Below, piece by piece: positions 32,790 through 41,420 of a stretch of DNA of 41,420 nt. The stretch lies in the NCBI GenBank assembly GCA_013287605.1, contig JABDDM010000013.1:1-41420 (forward strand). Reading direction: 5' to 3'. Source of the DNA: Ignavibacteria bacterium (GTDB taxonomy: Bacteria; Bacteroidota; Ignavibacteria; Palsa-1295). The translations under genes and the position numbers were made by a program. The notes below the pieces were generated by a model. That model did not search any database, was not told where the DNA came from, and saw only the letters and a list, made by a program, of their open reading frames with translations. Each line of letters begins with the position of its first letter. Position 1 is the first letter of the stretch.

Positions 32790-33923
32790 TTAACTACTTA
32801 TGGCCTCGATTACACGGTCTGCAATGTATTCGACATCCTCATCTGTCAATTCCGAATGCATTGGCAGCGCAAGAATGTGTTTGGCTGTATGCTCAGCAAC
32901 GGGAAAGTCACCTTGTCGAGTCCCATACGCTGCATAAGCAGGCTGAAGATGAAGTGGAATGGGATAGTATATATTATGAGGCACTCCTGCGGTCTTAAGT
33001 TTCGCGGCTAGCGTATCCCGATCGCCATGGATAAGCAGCGAATACTGATGCCAGATCGACTCAGCCCGTGGATCGACGAACGGTGTTTGAATTTTATTTG
33101 CGTGAGCGGCAAACAATTTCGAGTACAGCGACGCGGCACGTGCGCGTGTCGCATTCCATTCGTCAAGATACTTCAGTTTTACACCAAGAATCGCTGCCTG
33201 GATCGAATCAAGCCGCGAGTTTACCCCAAGACGATCATGATGATAGGTCTTGTTCGCACCATGGTTAGCGATAGAGCGAATGCGTTCTGCGAGCACATCG
33301 TCATTCGTGACCATCATCCCTGCGTCGCCGAATGCGCCGAGGTTTTTAGATGGGTAGTATGAAATCGCGGAGATAGCTCCGAACCCGCAGACTTTGTGCC
33401 CGTCCCAGGTCGCTCCAAGAGCCTGCGCCGCATCTTCGATCACACTCAGACCATTTTGATTTGCGATCTCCATAACTGCCGTAATGTCGCAGGGCTGACC
33501 GAATAGATGTACCGGAATGATCGCTCGTGTTCGTGGAGTGATCTTCTCTTGAATTTGTGTGACATCAAGATTGAATGTTTTCGGATCGATATCGACGTAG
33601 ACAGGTGTTGCGCCCAGGAGTGCGATCGTCTCAGTGGTCGCGACAAAAGTGAATGTGGTGGTGATTACCTCGTCGCCGGGTCCAACTCCTAATGCCATGA
33701 GGGCGATCTGCAACGCATCCGTGCCTGAAGCACATCCGATCGCATGTTTGACTCCCAAATACGCTTCGACCGAACGTTCAAAGTTCTTAACCGCCGGACC
33801 ATTGATGTAGGCTCCGCTTCGCACTACTTCAAGTATGGATTCATCGATCTCTCTTTGGTAACGACGGTATTGTCCCGTCACGTCTACCATTTGCAACTTG
33901 CGCTTCTGTTGTTCTTCTATCAC
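32790..33923 (-). CDS. DegT/DnrJ/EryC1 family sugar aminotransferase, WbpE-like
   Basis: A 377-residue PLP enzyme that aminates a keto-sugar nucleotide, here presumably for the polysaccharide repeat unit. The N-terminus MVDVTGQYRRYQREIDE, CASGTDALQIALMALGVGPG, TTFTFVATTETIALLGATPV, VIEDAAQALGATWDG, and SYYPSKNLGAFGDAGMMVT with the PLP lysine (SKNLG) are typical, as is HQYSLLIHGDRD. GTG start at 33923; an ATG 33 bases in (33890) is an alternative. The UDP-sugar dehydrogenase or dehydratase that would supply its substrate is not in the window. Confidence 0.93.
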   Translation of the reverse strand: MIEEQQKRKLQMVDVTGQYRRYQREIDESILEVVRSGAYINGPAVKNFERSVEAYLGVKHAIGCASGTDALQIALMALGVGPGDEVITTTFTFVATTETIALLGATPVYVDIDPKTFNLDVTQIQEKITPRTRAIIPVHLFGQPCDITAVMEIANQNGLSVIEDAAQALGATWDGHKVCGFGAISAISYYPSKNLGAFGDAGMMVTNDDVLAERIRSIANHGANKTYHHDRLGVNSRLDSIQAAILGVKLKYLDEWNATRARAASLYSKLFAAHANKIQTPFVDPRAESIWHQYSLLIHGDRDTLAAKLKTAGVPHNIYYPIPLHLQPAYAAYGTRQGDFPVAEHTAKHILALPMHSELTDEDVEYIADRVIEAISS

Positions 33924-33955
33924 CCTGTTGTTCGTTTGAATTTTCTTGGACTTGT

Positions 33956-35425
33956 TTATGCCTGGCCCCGCGCCTTCAACATCATGTAGACAGTGCGAAA
34001 GAGTATCTTTACATCGAGACGAAATGACATCGATTCGATATACATCAAATCATATTTCACGCGCATCCTGACATCGTCAATGTTCTCGTCGTATTTGTCG
34101 ATCATCGCTTGATAGAGCCCGGTGATGCCGGGGCGCACCTTATGCCTCCGATTGTAGTACGGAATCTCTTCGATGAGTTTCTTCACAAAGAACTCACGCT
34201 CTGGTCTCGGGCCAACGAGGGACATATCACCGATGAGCACATTCCAGAATTGAGGTACCTCATCGAGATGAGATTTGCGTAAAAATCTTCCAAAGCCGGT
34301 GACGCGTGGATCGTTCTTGGATGCCCACTGCGGTCCGGCGAGTTCAGCGTTGATCCGCATCGATCGAAACTTGTAAATCCGATACTGCTTGCCCTCTCTG
34401 CCAACACGATCCTGCGAATAGAATGCGGGACCACGTGATGATAACTTCACGATCAATGCAGTAAGTAACCAGAGCGGGAGTCCGAGGAATAGCACGACAG
34501 CGCTTACGAACAGATCCAGCGATCGTTTTGCAGCTTCTTCCCACGGTCGCAATAGGACAGGGTTGATGTCGATGAGTGGAAATCCATAGATTTCGCGTGT
34601 GCGAGCTTGGCCGGATACAATATCGTACAACCCCGGCTCGATCTTGAGACCTGCATTCGATTTGGACGCACGAACCATCACATCCAGCAAGGCTTCGTGC
34701 TCGTTTGATCCAAGCGCAATAAGTACCTCTTTGATGTTTCCCTCGTCGATCACGCGTTCGAGCTCTTGTGTTGTCCCAAGAATTGGCACCTCTTTCGTGG
34801 TCACCTTTCCGTTCCGGTGCTCTACAATGAAGCTTGCAGATGGCTGTGCTTCATAGTGAGCATTCGCAGGAAGTACATAGCCAACTACTTCATACCCAAG
34901 TCTTGGATAGTGGGCGATCCGCTGTGCTAGATCCCGAGCTCGATCTGGCGGACCAATGATCAGAGACGCCCGCCGTCCTACTCCTCGTTCGAGAAGCTTT
35001 CTCTGCCCAAGTCGAATGAGCGAACGCACACCGATGACCAGGAGCATCAACATGAGCCAGTAAATCAATGCAAGCACGCGCGGGTCGTTGTGCGTTGGCA
35101 TGCTTTCGCCGCTCATCGGATCCCAAAAAATAACGATCGCAAGGAAGATGGTACCAATCGTAAGTGTCTTAAGGAGCGTGATGACCTCATCGAACGGAGC
35201 GCGCACGTACCATGAGCGATACAGACCGAAGAATGCGAAGACGACCATCCAAAAGAGGTAGATCATGAACGACGCTCCTGCCGCGTACGTCGAGCCGATC
35301 TCGCTGTTCGGCGCGAGGAAGAACCACCCACTTTGCACTCGCAGCCAGTAATACGCAAACCACGTCGCGTTGAGCGCGACGAAATCGGCAATAAGCAATG
35401 CAAGTAATTCTTTTCTCCGACTCAC
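33956..35425 (-). CDS. Polyprenyl-phosphate sugar phosphotransferase, WbaP/WcaJ type
   Basis: A 489-residue initiating enzyme that transfers a sugar-1-phosphate to undecaprenyl phosphate. The first ~140 residues contain four membrane segments, a CoA-binding-3-like Rossmann domain covers about 150-290 (RRASLIIGPPDRARDLAQRI), and the catalytic domain begins at KRSLDLFVSAVVLFLGLP (300-317). Key motifs are YKFRSMR (351-357), FLRKSHLDEVPQFWNVL with the Asp388-Glu389 dyad, GDMSLVGPRPERE (399-411) and VRPGITGLYQA (430-440). Fully intact, in contrast to the GT2 fusion at 29.98-31.99 kb. GTG start. It opens the glycan repeat unit on the lipid carrier. Confidence 0.94.
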   Translation of the reverse strand: MSRRKELLALLIADFVALNATWFAYYWLRVQSGWFFLAPNSEIGSTYAAGASFMIYLFWMVVFAFFGLYRSWYVRAPFDEVITLLKTLTIGTIFLAIVIFWDPMSGESMPTHNDPRVLALIYWLMLMLLVIGVRSLIRLGQRKLLERGVGRRASLIIGPPDRARDLAQRIAHYPRLGYEVVGYVLPANAHYEAQPSASFIVEHRNGKVTTKEVPILGTTQELERVIDEGNIKEVLIALGSNEHEALLDVMVRASKSNAGLKIEPGLYDIVSGQARTREIYGFPLIDINPVLLRPWEEAAKRSLDLFVSAVVLFLGLPLWLLTALIVKLSSRGPAFYSQDRVGREGKQYRIYKFRSMRINAELAGPQWASKNDPRVTGFGRFLRKSHLDEVPQFWNVLIGDMSLVGPRPEREFFVKKLIEEIPYYNRRHKVRPGITGLYQAMIDKYDENIDDVRMRVKYDLMYIESMSFRLDVKILFRTVYMMLKARGQA

Positions 35426-35446
35426 GACACTTGATCCGTGCTTCGA

Positions 35447-36682
35447 TCAATGATGTATAGCGGCCTGCTTCCCTGCGTCCTGCTTCACCACACTTTCGTA
35501 AACAGCAGTGAAACGCCGGGCGACCCCTGACCAGCCATACTCTTTCTCTGCAAGCGCTCTCGCAGAGATTCCTAATGCTTGCGCCTTTTCTGGATTTCGC
35601 ATGAGTTCAACTACTGCCAAAGCAAATTCCCGAGGATCATCCCGGAGTTCGATCTCAACTCCATTCCGAGCCAAATTTCCCTCGGCACCAATGGAAGTTG
35701 AGACAACAGCTTTGCCTGCTGCGAAAAACTCCAATAGCTTCACCCGCATTCCACCCCCAACGCGCAGTGGCACAACAAGAACCCCGGCGGCGGCCAGATA
35801 CTTCCGAATATCGGGTACTTTGCCGTGCAGTCTGACCGCGACTCCAAAGGCTGTCGTCAATTTCTCGAAGGCCCGAGTTCCGGACCCAAGCACTTCAAGC
35901 CGCGTGGTTGGCTCTAGTTTCATGATGATCGGGAAGATCATTCGCAAAAAATAATCGAGAGCATCCCGATTTGGGTCCCAGTCGATGCCTCCAACCCACA
36001 GGATAGTGCGAGGAGCAACCTCCTCCTGCCGCGCAGGCTGGAAGTATGTGCTATCGACACCAGCAGGGATCACAAAGTAGTTTGCTTTAGGAGCCACTTC
36101 CTTCATAAGCGCGGCATCCTGCTCAGTGATGGCCGCTATAGCATCGACATCATTCAGGATAGCTCGTTCTTCTATTCGAAGTCGCCGGCCGTGCATTTTC
36201 CCAAGTGCTCGTTTGAAAATATTCTTCTCCGTCGATGCGAAACGTTCATAGATAACCGTCTCAAAGTTATGCTGGCGCAAAACGATAGGCAGCTTGTATC
36301 GCGCTTTGATCCAGCGTCCATACTTGCCGACATGTGAGTGATCGAGATGTACGACATCGAATTGCTTTTCGGCGATCGTCTGTGTGATGAGTTCGAACAT
36401 TTCCGGCATCATCCTTCTCTCGATCGGATATGCTCCGCGAAAGAGCGTTCGAAGGAGCGTCGATAGTCGTGATGGAAGCGGTCGCGAGACTAACCGAACG
36501 TCGCAAAACCTCGACATCTCGTTAATCCCTTCAAGCGTTAACGCCGCGTCGTCGAGTGGAAAACTGAGGAACGTGACATCGTGCCCCTCTTCATGAGCGG
36601 CACGTGCAAGGTGAAAGATGCCAATCGCGCCGCCATCGGTGAGCGGCCACGGAAGACGGGCCGAGATCTGGAGAATTTTCAA
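35447..36682 (-). CDS. Glycosyltransferase family 4
   Basis: A 411-residue GT-B enzyme. The N-terminal half starts KILQISARLPWPLTDGGA; the C-terminal half carries ILWVGGIDWDPNRDAL and KLLEFFAAGKAVVSTSIGAEG, the GT4 nucleotide-sugar binding region with the ExE-like acid pair. It should extend the lipid-linked glycan from a nucleotide sugar in the cytoplasm. TTG start, overlapping the stop of the GT2 gene upstream (TTGA). The acceptor and donor sugars are not predictable. Confidence 0.9.
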   Translation of the reverse strand: MKILQISARLPWPLTDGGAIGIFHLARAAHEEGHDVTFLSFPLDDAALTLEGINEMSRFCDVRLVSRPLPSRLSTLLRTLFRGAYPIERRMMPEMFELITQTIAEKQFDVVHLDHSHVGKYGRWIKARYKLPIVLRQHNFETVIYERFASTEKNIFKRALGKMHGRRLRIEERAILNDVDAIAAITEQDAALMKEVAPKANYFVIPAGVDSTYFQPARQEEVAPRTILWVGGIDWDPNRDALDYFLRMIFPIIMKLEPTTRLEVLGSGTRAFEKLTTAFGVAVRLHGKVPDIRKYLAAAGVLVVPLRVGGGMRVKLLEFFAAGKAVVSTSIGAEGNLARNGVEIELRDDPREFALAVVELMRNPEKAQALGISARALAEKEYGWSGVARRFTAVYESVVKQDAGKQAAIHH

Positions 36683-37608
36683 GCCGCAAGATTCTGATAT
36701 GGGATCATCGGGATGAATCGATGAGCCAAACCTTCGCGGATGCCCTGGATGAAATACTTATAACACCCCTTACGCTGCTTGAACGATAGATAAATACCTC
36801 CTGCTACATAGTACGGAATGAGAAGCGGAACAAGAGCAGGCTTCCGCATCCGAGTCAACACCATGAAGTTTCTCACCATCCCGATCGCATACGGCGTGCA
36901 GTTTTTCTTTGGCGCTTGTTTCTGATCGCGTTCCTTGCATCCGCCACGGTCAGCACCCAAATGATCAATAACTGCGGCAGGCTCAAAATAGACGCGATAG
37001 CCCATCGAGTGGATTCTGAGAAAGAACGAGGCGGCTTCTCCCTGATGATCGAAAAGCAAGTTCGGATCGTCGAGAGGAGCTTTCGCGAGAACCTCGCGCG
37101 CGACAAACACTCCAAACTCATGGCAGATCGGAATATACTGTGGGCGATATCCTCCATTTAGAACTGCAACCGGCACGCCATCCCAGCGCCACCCCACGCG
37201 CCAATACGGCACCGCCTCGTTCTTGATATCTTCCTGACCCTGATCGACAAAAATGATCTTGGACTGGATAATCATCTCGCCTCCCAAAATGGCTGGAAGT
37301 ACACGGGCAATCCATCCAGGGCGAGGGATCGAGTCGTCATCCAGATTGACCAGATAATCTCCACTTGAGACTTCGATAGCTGCACGCTTGGCTAGTTCAG
37401 CATTTTTCCCAGGTCCAAGGACTGCACGTACCCAGGGAAATTCTTCGAGCAGCATCGTACCGGTCCCATCGCTCGACTGGTCATTGGCGACGATCACTTC
37501 AATCTCCGCAGCAGCTTGCGATTCGCTATCTGCAGCGAGAGCGATCAGGAGCTCTCGCAGGATATCCTTGCGGTTAAAAGTTGGGATGATGATCGAGATC
37601 TTGGTCAT
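36679..37608 (-). CDS. Glycosyltransferase family 2
   Basis: A 309-residue GT-A enzyme with KISIIIPTFNRKDILRELL, VIVANDQSSDGT, VNLDDDSIPRPGWI (the DxD-like metal site) and VAREVLAKAPLDDPNLLFDHQGEAASFFL; the hydrophobic VPLLIPYYVAGGIYLSF near the C-terminus may attach it to the membrane. It adds one sugar to the growing repeat unit. Its ATG overlaps the stop of the Wzy-like gene upstream (ATGA) and its stop overlaps the GT4 start, so the order of translation is tightly coupled. Confidence 0.9.
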   Translation of the reverse strand: MTKISIIIPTFNRKDILRELLIALAADSESQAAAEIEVIVANDQSSDGTGTMLLEEFPWVRAVLGPGKNAELAKRAAIEVSSGDYLVNLDDDSIPRPGWIARVLPAILGGEMIIQSKIIFVDQGQEDIKNEAVPYWRVGWRWDGVPVAVLNGGYRPQYIPICHEFGVFVAREVLAKAPLDDPNLLFDHQGEAASFFLRIHSMGYRVYFEPAAVIDHLGADRGGCKERDQKQAPKKNCTPYAIGMVRNFMVLTRMRKPALVPLLIPYYVAGGIYLSFKQRKGCYKYFIQGIREGLAHRFIPMIPYQNLAA

Positions 37609-39128
37609 GAAGTTGAAGAAGTACTCATATGCTCGGAGTCCATTGTCACAGATTTACTGCTCTGAGGTGCGAGCGTTTGGATATTCGGATCACAAATAAG
37701 GATAGCACCCCAGCACAGTGCCATCCACATCACTCCTTCACGACTTCCAAATGCATTTAGGGTCATACCTGAAGGGATGACGGAGAAGAGGTAACAAATT
37801 GCAACGCGAATGACCGCCCTAGTGAACTTATCTGTGCCCTTGGAACGTGCAATCTTCCATCCTCGGACCAAGAATCCTCCATAAGCCAAGAGCATCAATG
37901 CCAATCCAATCAGACCAGACTTGAAGAGAAGGTAGAGGATTGTGTTATGTGTGTATCCTGTAAAGTATGAGATTCCCCTCAGCCAATCGAAGTCCCAGAA
38001 GCGCCCTCCGAAGCCATATCCAACGAAGGGTGAGGCCTTTATGAACCCTAGAATCGTCCTCCATTCGACATAGCGATTTATGAGCGAGGGGTCCGTGGCG
38101 ACTTGTGTTGAAGAGGTGAATCTTCCGATAAAACCTAGCACAATTAAGTGCATCAACCTAAACTTGAAAAATGCGATGATACCCAGAAAAAGACTTGTGG
38201 CCGTGAACCGTCTAAGGAAGGCCCACAATTGTTTTCGCTCCTCAGGCTGGCACAAAAACACCATGACAACCATCATTGCCAGACACGTCAGCCAAATCGT
38301 TCGAAAACCAGAGAGCAGAATACCAATTGAGGCAAGTGAGGCAGGCAGAACGTACCATTTCAGTCGCGATCGCTTTGGTTCGATCGCAGCAAATGACATC
38401 GTTGCAAAAAAGAGCAACGCGGCGGAGGAAGGATCCAGCATCATGCGGCCAGTTTGGTAAAAATAGACAGCCTTCATCACGCTGAGTCGGAACGCAACAA
38501 TATTCGTAATTCCCACGATAATCCAGATACAGATCAGGAACAGATAAAAGTTGTGCACCCGCTTGGTATTCGGTTGAATCGCCCGCACACACAAATACGG
38601 AATCAATATAGTCGGCAGTTGGATCAATCCCTCTCGGAACCAGTCGTTAGGGGTATTGTCCGAGAATAACATTCCTCCCACACCGATGAAGACAGACCAG
38701 AGGAAAAAGAGAACAAGCAGCAGATGCTCCCATGAGACGGAGAAAGCCTGCCACGCCAGCAAACGTGTGCGGAACACCCACCAGCCAATCATGCCCACCA
38801 TAGCAAGCCCTGCTGCGATATCGATCACTGAAGGACCCTTACGATCCGGCTGGAGAATAATGATGACATTCATCGCGATATACGCCAGCAGCGATAGATA
38901 CTCATCGAGCGCAAGGCGGGTCGAAATCCAGATCGCTGCAACTCCCGCTGCTGCCACCCAAATCAGGTTCGTTGCCTTGTAGCCGGACCAGACTGCGAGG
39001 AGTGCACAGATCAAAATGCCGACCTGCCAGCCAAGCAAGAGCGTATACTTCCTTGACGTAGCGCCGGACAAAGCTCCAACACCTGCAACCGATGGGCCTG
39101 ACATTCTTCTGATAAACGACCTAATCAC
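37605..39128 (-). CDS. O-antigen polymerase/ligase-like membrane protein
   Basis: A 507-residue protein with about 10-12 transmembrane segments and a large soluble loop before the last three or so (about residues 335-390, with the SPFVGYGFGGRFWDFDWLRG and YTHNTILYLLFKSGLIGLAL segments), the Wzy_C/WaaL pattern. It should polymerise repeat units or ligate glycan on the outer face of the inner membrane. GTG start; an ATG at 39104 is a good alternative. It lies 5 bases after the Wzz-like gene. Confidence 0.85.
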   Translation of the reverse strand: MIRSFIRRMSGPSVAGVGALSGATSRKYTLLLGWQVGILICALLAVWSGYKATNLIWVAAAGVAAIWISTRLALDEYLSLLAYIAMNVIIILQPDRKGPSVIDIAAGLAMVGMIGWWVFRTRLLAWQAFSVSWEHLLLVLFFLWSVFIGVGGMLFSDNTPNDWFREGLIQLPTILIPYLCVRAIQPNTKRVHNFYLFLICIWIIVGITNIVAFRLSVMKAVYFYQTGRMMLDPSSAALLFFATMSFAAIEPKRSRLKWYVLPASLASIGILLSGFRTIWLTCLAMMVVMVFLCQPEERKQLWAFLRRFTATSLFLGIIAFFKFRLMHLIVLGFIGRFTSSTQVATDPSLINRYVEWRTILGFIKASPFVGYGFGGRFWDFDWLRGISYFTGYTHNTILYLLFKSGLIGLALMLLAYGGFLVRGWKIARSKGTDKFTRAVIRVAICYLFSVIPSGMTLNAFGSREGVMWMALCWGAILICDPNIQTLAPQSSKSVTMDSEHMSTSSTS

Positions 39129-39133
39129 TGAGA

Positions 39134-40372
39134 CTACCGCGTACTATCGATCAACCGTCGGTCTGCGCGATATCGCCAGATCGAACGACGCACATTTGTA
39201 GCGATCAAGATCAGAAAAGCGATGATGATTATACTACTGATCAGGGCGACGAGGACGAGTATCGATCGATGAGGGCGAGACTTGCTTACTGGGGGAACAG
39301 CGTGATCAAGCGTTACAAACGCAAGCGTTCGCTTCGTTTGATCCAGCTTCGCCTGCTCGTACGAGGGAAGGATGAACGCCTTGAGTTTTGACTGGATCTC
39401 AACTTCCCGCATCAAGCGAAGATAAAGAAGCGCAACATCGGGCAGCAGTTTGGTCGGAACAAATAAGCTTGGTGCTTTGGAATCAATACCGGAATTCATC
39501 TCACCAAGTTTTCCAGCGAACTCACTGATGGTTGTTCGAAGCAATTGCGCTTCGGTTGATTGCGGGCCATAGACCTGTTCCACTGTGTGAAGTTGTATCT
39601 CTGCCGCTGATTTTTGTTGCTCGACAGCGGCGATACTGGCAAGTTCAGCTTTGGCTTGATCTGGCAGCGAGTACACTCCGTATTTGGTCTGGAATGCACC
39701 AAGAGCACGTTCCGAGGAATCCAGGTCGACGACATTCTTTTGATACCGCTGCTCAACAAACACGAAATTCTCCTTTGCTTCTTCCGTTGCAAGACGAGAA
39801 TTGATATCATTGATCCCGTCGACAAGTGCATTGGCTATCGAGGCAGCCCGAACGGCACTAGTGTCTTCAAAGCCGATCATGATATCACCCTGCTCGGTAA
39901 GATCGCCGCTCACATGAGCGTTGAATTCCTGGAGTGCTGCCTCCATCGTCGGTACGTTATAGACTTTTTGGAGGCCGAACTGGGTGATGATGCGTTCATG
40001 TAATTCGCGAGAGTCTAGTAATGCGAGTGGGCTATAAAAGCCATCGGAGGAAGATGCACCACCCAATTTCGCAATTCCAAGATCTTTGATCGTGCTGCTG
40101 ATCCCGCCACTCAAATTATCCAGCAACCCACCCGACTTGCGCGCCGGAAGCACGACAGCATTGGCCTTAAACCAGTTTGGCATCATGAAGGCATAGACAG
40201 CCGTAATCGAGGTAACAATAAGTGCGACCGCGATAATTAGTGTTTTGTGCGCGAGCAGGGTAGCGAGATTCTCCACCCAGGTGCGACGCACCCCACTCAT
40301 GTGTTGTGTAGTGCCTGTGCTTATGACTTGCTTTCTTATTCCGATCTCAGGCTGTTCTTCGATCACGTTCAT
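39134..40372 (-). CDS. Wzz-like polysaccharide chain-length regulator
   Basis: I start at the ATG at 40372 (412 residues); a further upstream frame to 40444 would overlap the Wzi gene. A first membrane segment at about residues 45-66 (TLIIAVALIVTSITAVYAFM) and a second near the C-terminus (about 369-389, RSILVLVALISSIIIIAFLI) bracket a long coiled-coil-rich periplasmic domain. The Wzz signature near the first helix is loose. No C-terminal tyrosine-kinase domain, so it is a stand-alone co-polymerase that sets polymer length with the adjacent Wzy-like protein. It is 40 bases after the Wzi gene. Confidence 0.88.
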   Translation of the reverse strand: MNVIEEQPEIGIRKQVISTGTTQHMSGVRRTWVENLATLLAHKTLIIAVALIVTSITAVYAFMMPNWFKANAVVLPARKSGGLLDNLSGGISSTIKDLGIAKLGGASSSDGFYSPLALLDSRELHERIITQFGLQKVYNVPTMEAALQEFNAHVSGDLTEQGDIMIGFEDTSAVRAASIANALVDGINDINSRLATEEAKENFVFVEQRYQKNVVDLDSSERALGAFQTKYGVYSLPDQAKAELASIAAVEQQKSAAEIQLHTVEQVYGPQSTEAQLLRTTISEFAGKLGEMNSGIDSKAPSLFVPTKLLPDVALLYLRLMREVEIQSKLKAFILPSYEQAKLDQTKRTLAFVTLDHAVPPVSKSRPHRSILVLVALISSIIIIAFLILIATNVRRSIWRYRADRRLIDSTR

Positions 40373-40412
40373 CCTTTTAGAGTATCGTTCAGGACGATCA
40401 TCGTCCGTATGC

Positions 40413-41420
40413 TTAAAACAGTGCTTTGGCCCCGATGGCGACAAGCGTTTCCGGATGCTCGATCGGATTGGGGTTAGCTAGTTGGTAATTCACGATCTTG
40501 TCGCTTGCTCGCGCAAAAACGAAAAGCCCTCTCCATGGTTCGTACTGCAGGATAGCAGTCAAAGTCGTAATATCTACACGTCTTCCCTGAAGAATATACG
40601 TTGGTACCTTTTCATTGCCCATGATGCCGATGGAATATTCGAAGTCAGCTCCATGGTTTTCAATAAGCGCACCAGTAGAGTCGTAGAGATTTTCGCCTCG
40701 CTGAATAAGCTGTGACTCTAACTGGATCGTCCACTTCTCCGAAGGAGCCCAGCGTGCACTTAACCAATAGCTGATCGAATTCGGCCCAATGTGGTTACTC
40801 AGCAACGTCGAGCTCGTCGAAAACGTATTCTGCTGATTGAAATGGCTAAACGTATAAGGTTCGATTCGGGTCCATTCCGCCATCAGATCAAGATCACTCA
40901 AACCAAACGGGTTCGTCCACATTCCTCCAAACTGCCACGCGAACTTGTTTGACCAATAGCCTGTGCCAATCTTGTTTGCATCCACATCGTCCAGGACTCC
41001 CTGGCCTCGGACTTCGAGCCCATCTACTATTTTCCATCGTGCGTGTGTGCACAGAATTACATTGTCGCGATCGTTCAGGCTGTGCTCAACCGACTTCAAG
41101 AACGAAAATGGATTCCAGTAGGCGAGCTCAAACCTCCGTGAGTAGACCATGATATCCGTGAAACCAAGTTCAATATTGTTGTTGATCGTAAACGTAAGAT
41201 CGTGAAGTGCCAGGTACTTTGAGTCAATCTTCGCACCAGCTCCGAAATACGTGTGAGATACTGTATCATAGCCCTCGCTGAATCGCGCTTCCCCTAACAG
41301 GGATGCCACCATCGCCTGATAGCGGACAGCTCCGATATGTGCGCCGAGGCTCAGGAAGTCGTAAAACGGGACGTTGGCCGACAAGATAATGTTGTCCTGC
41401 TGATAGCTTCCTCCAATTGC
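40413..41420 (-). CDS. Capsule assembly Wzi-like outer-membrane beta-barrel, 5' partial
   Basis: The frame is open through the right edge (AIGGSYQQDNIILS precedes the first visible in-frame start-like codon), so the N-terminus lies outside the window. The 336 visible residues are alternating beta strands, such as LGAHIGAVRYQAMVAS, LTFTINNNIELGFTDIMVY, FAWQFGGMWTNPF, TAILQYEPWRGLFVFAR and the aromatic C-terminal end GAKALF, as in Wzi/capsule-assembly barrels that anchor polysaccharide to the cell surface. Its position at the start of the polysaccharide cluster supports this. A second possibility is another outer-membrane barrel exporter. Confidence 0.8.
   Translation of the reverse strand, partial: AIGGSYQQDNIILSANVPFYDFLSLGAHIGAVRYQAMVASLLGEARFSEGYDTVSHTYFGAGAKIDSKYLALHDLTFTINNNIELGFTDIMVYSRRFELAYWNPFSFLKSVEHSLNDRDNVILCTHARWKIVDGLEVRGQGVLDDVDANKIGTGYWSNKFAWQFGGMWTNPFGLSDLDLMAEWTRIEPYTFSHFNQQNTFSTSSTLLSNHIGPNSISYWLSARWAPSEKWTIQLESQLIQRGENLYDSTGALIENHGADFEYSIGIMGNEKVPTYILQGRRVDITTLTAILQYEPWRGLFVFARASDKIVNYQLANPNPIEHPETLVAIGAKALF

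Noticed and set aside
1-41420. tRNA, rRNA, CRISPR array, insertion sequence or phage attachment site
   Set aside because: I found no cloverleaf, ribosomal motif, spaced repeat array, transposase or integrase sequence anywhere in the window by eye.

Overview
The window suggests a Gram-negative bacterium of the Bacteroidota/Chlorobiota/Ignavibacteriota/Kapaibacteriota (FCB) group. The evidence is two TonB-dependent receptors with carboxypeptidase-regulatory-like N-termini, a C-terminal domain resembling a type IX secretion (T9SS) sorting signal, many lipoproteins, a Wzi-type capsule protein, several TAnnTTTG promoter-like boxes and few clear Shine-Dalgarno sequences. GTG and TTG starts are frequent. 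Assignment to a phylum is inference. Nearly every gene is on the minus strand in tightly packed runs, often with 4-base start/stop overlaps. The only plus-strand genes I support are a 5'-truncated one at the left edge and a small membrane protein near 10.2 kb.

Layout from left to right. 1-1194: a partial protein joining a transglutaminase-like Cys-His-Asp core to a HET-C/zinc-phospholipase-like region. 1195-1715: a non-coding gap with a terminator-like hairpin, a GC-rich structured block and two copies of an 18-base motif that recurs inverted near 22.2 kb. 1716-4526: a secreted M16 zinc peptidase. 4575-9931: a group with a giant iron-sulfur flavoprotein (GltD-like plus ferredoxin-reductase-like modules), two lipoproteins and a GlsB/YeaQ-type membrane protein. 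10.1-12.3 kb: a small membrane protein, an FkbM methyltransferase and a diheme cytochrome c lipoprotein. 12.4-17.1 kb: DUF2203 protein, proline dehydrogenase, a beta-propeller lipoprotein, a carboxymuconolactone-decarboxylase-like protein, then a membrane cytochrome b paired with a Tat-exported sulfite-oxidase-type molybdoenzyme. 17.2-22.0 kb: two TonB-dependent receptors. 22.5-28.2 kb: a chain ending in a two-component system (histidine kinase, OmpR-type regulator), preceded by a secreted phospholipase-D-like protein, nadC, a thioesterase and an unknown membrane-anchored protein. 28.2-29.9 kb: accA and a SIMPL-domain protein.

From 29.98 kb to the right edge lies a surface-polysaccharide locus. 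Transcribed right to left it encodes a Wzi-like outer-membrane protein (cut by the window edge), a Wzz-like chain-length regulator, a Wzy/ligase-like polytopic protein, a GT2 and a GT4 glycosyltransferase, a WbaP/WcaJ-type initiating phosphoglycosyltransferase, a sugar aminotransferase, a polyprenol-phosphate-mannose-synthase-like GT2, and a GT2 fused to a phosphoglycosyltransferase-like module that has lost its catalytic core. Together they would start, extend, polymerise and display a glycan. No Wzx flippase is visible in the window.

The observations I find most worth following are the GT2/dead-phosphoglycosyltransferase fusion, the transglutaminase/HET-C fusion, the giant flavoprotein, the T9SS-tagged phospholipase-D-like protein in a two-component operon, and the repeated 18-base motif. 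I saw no tRNA, rRNA, CRISPR array or insertion sequence.
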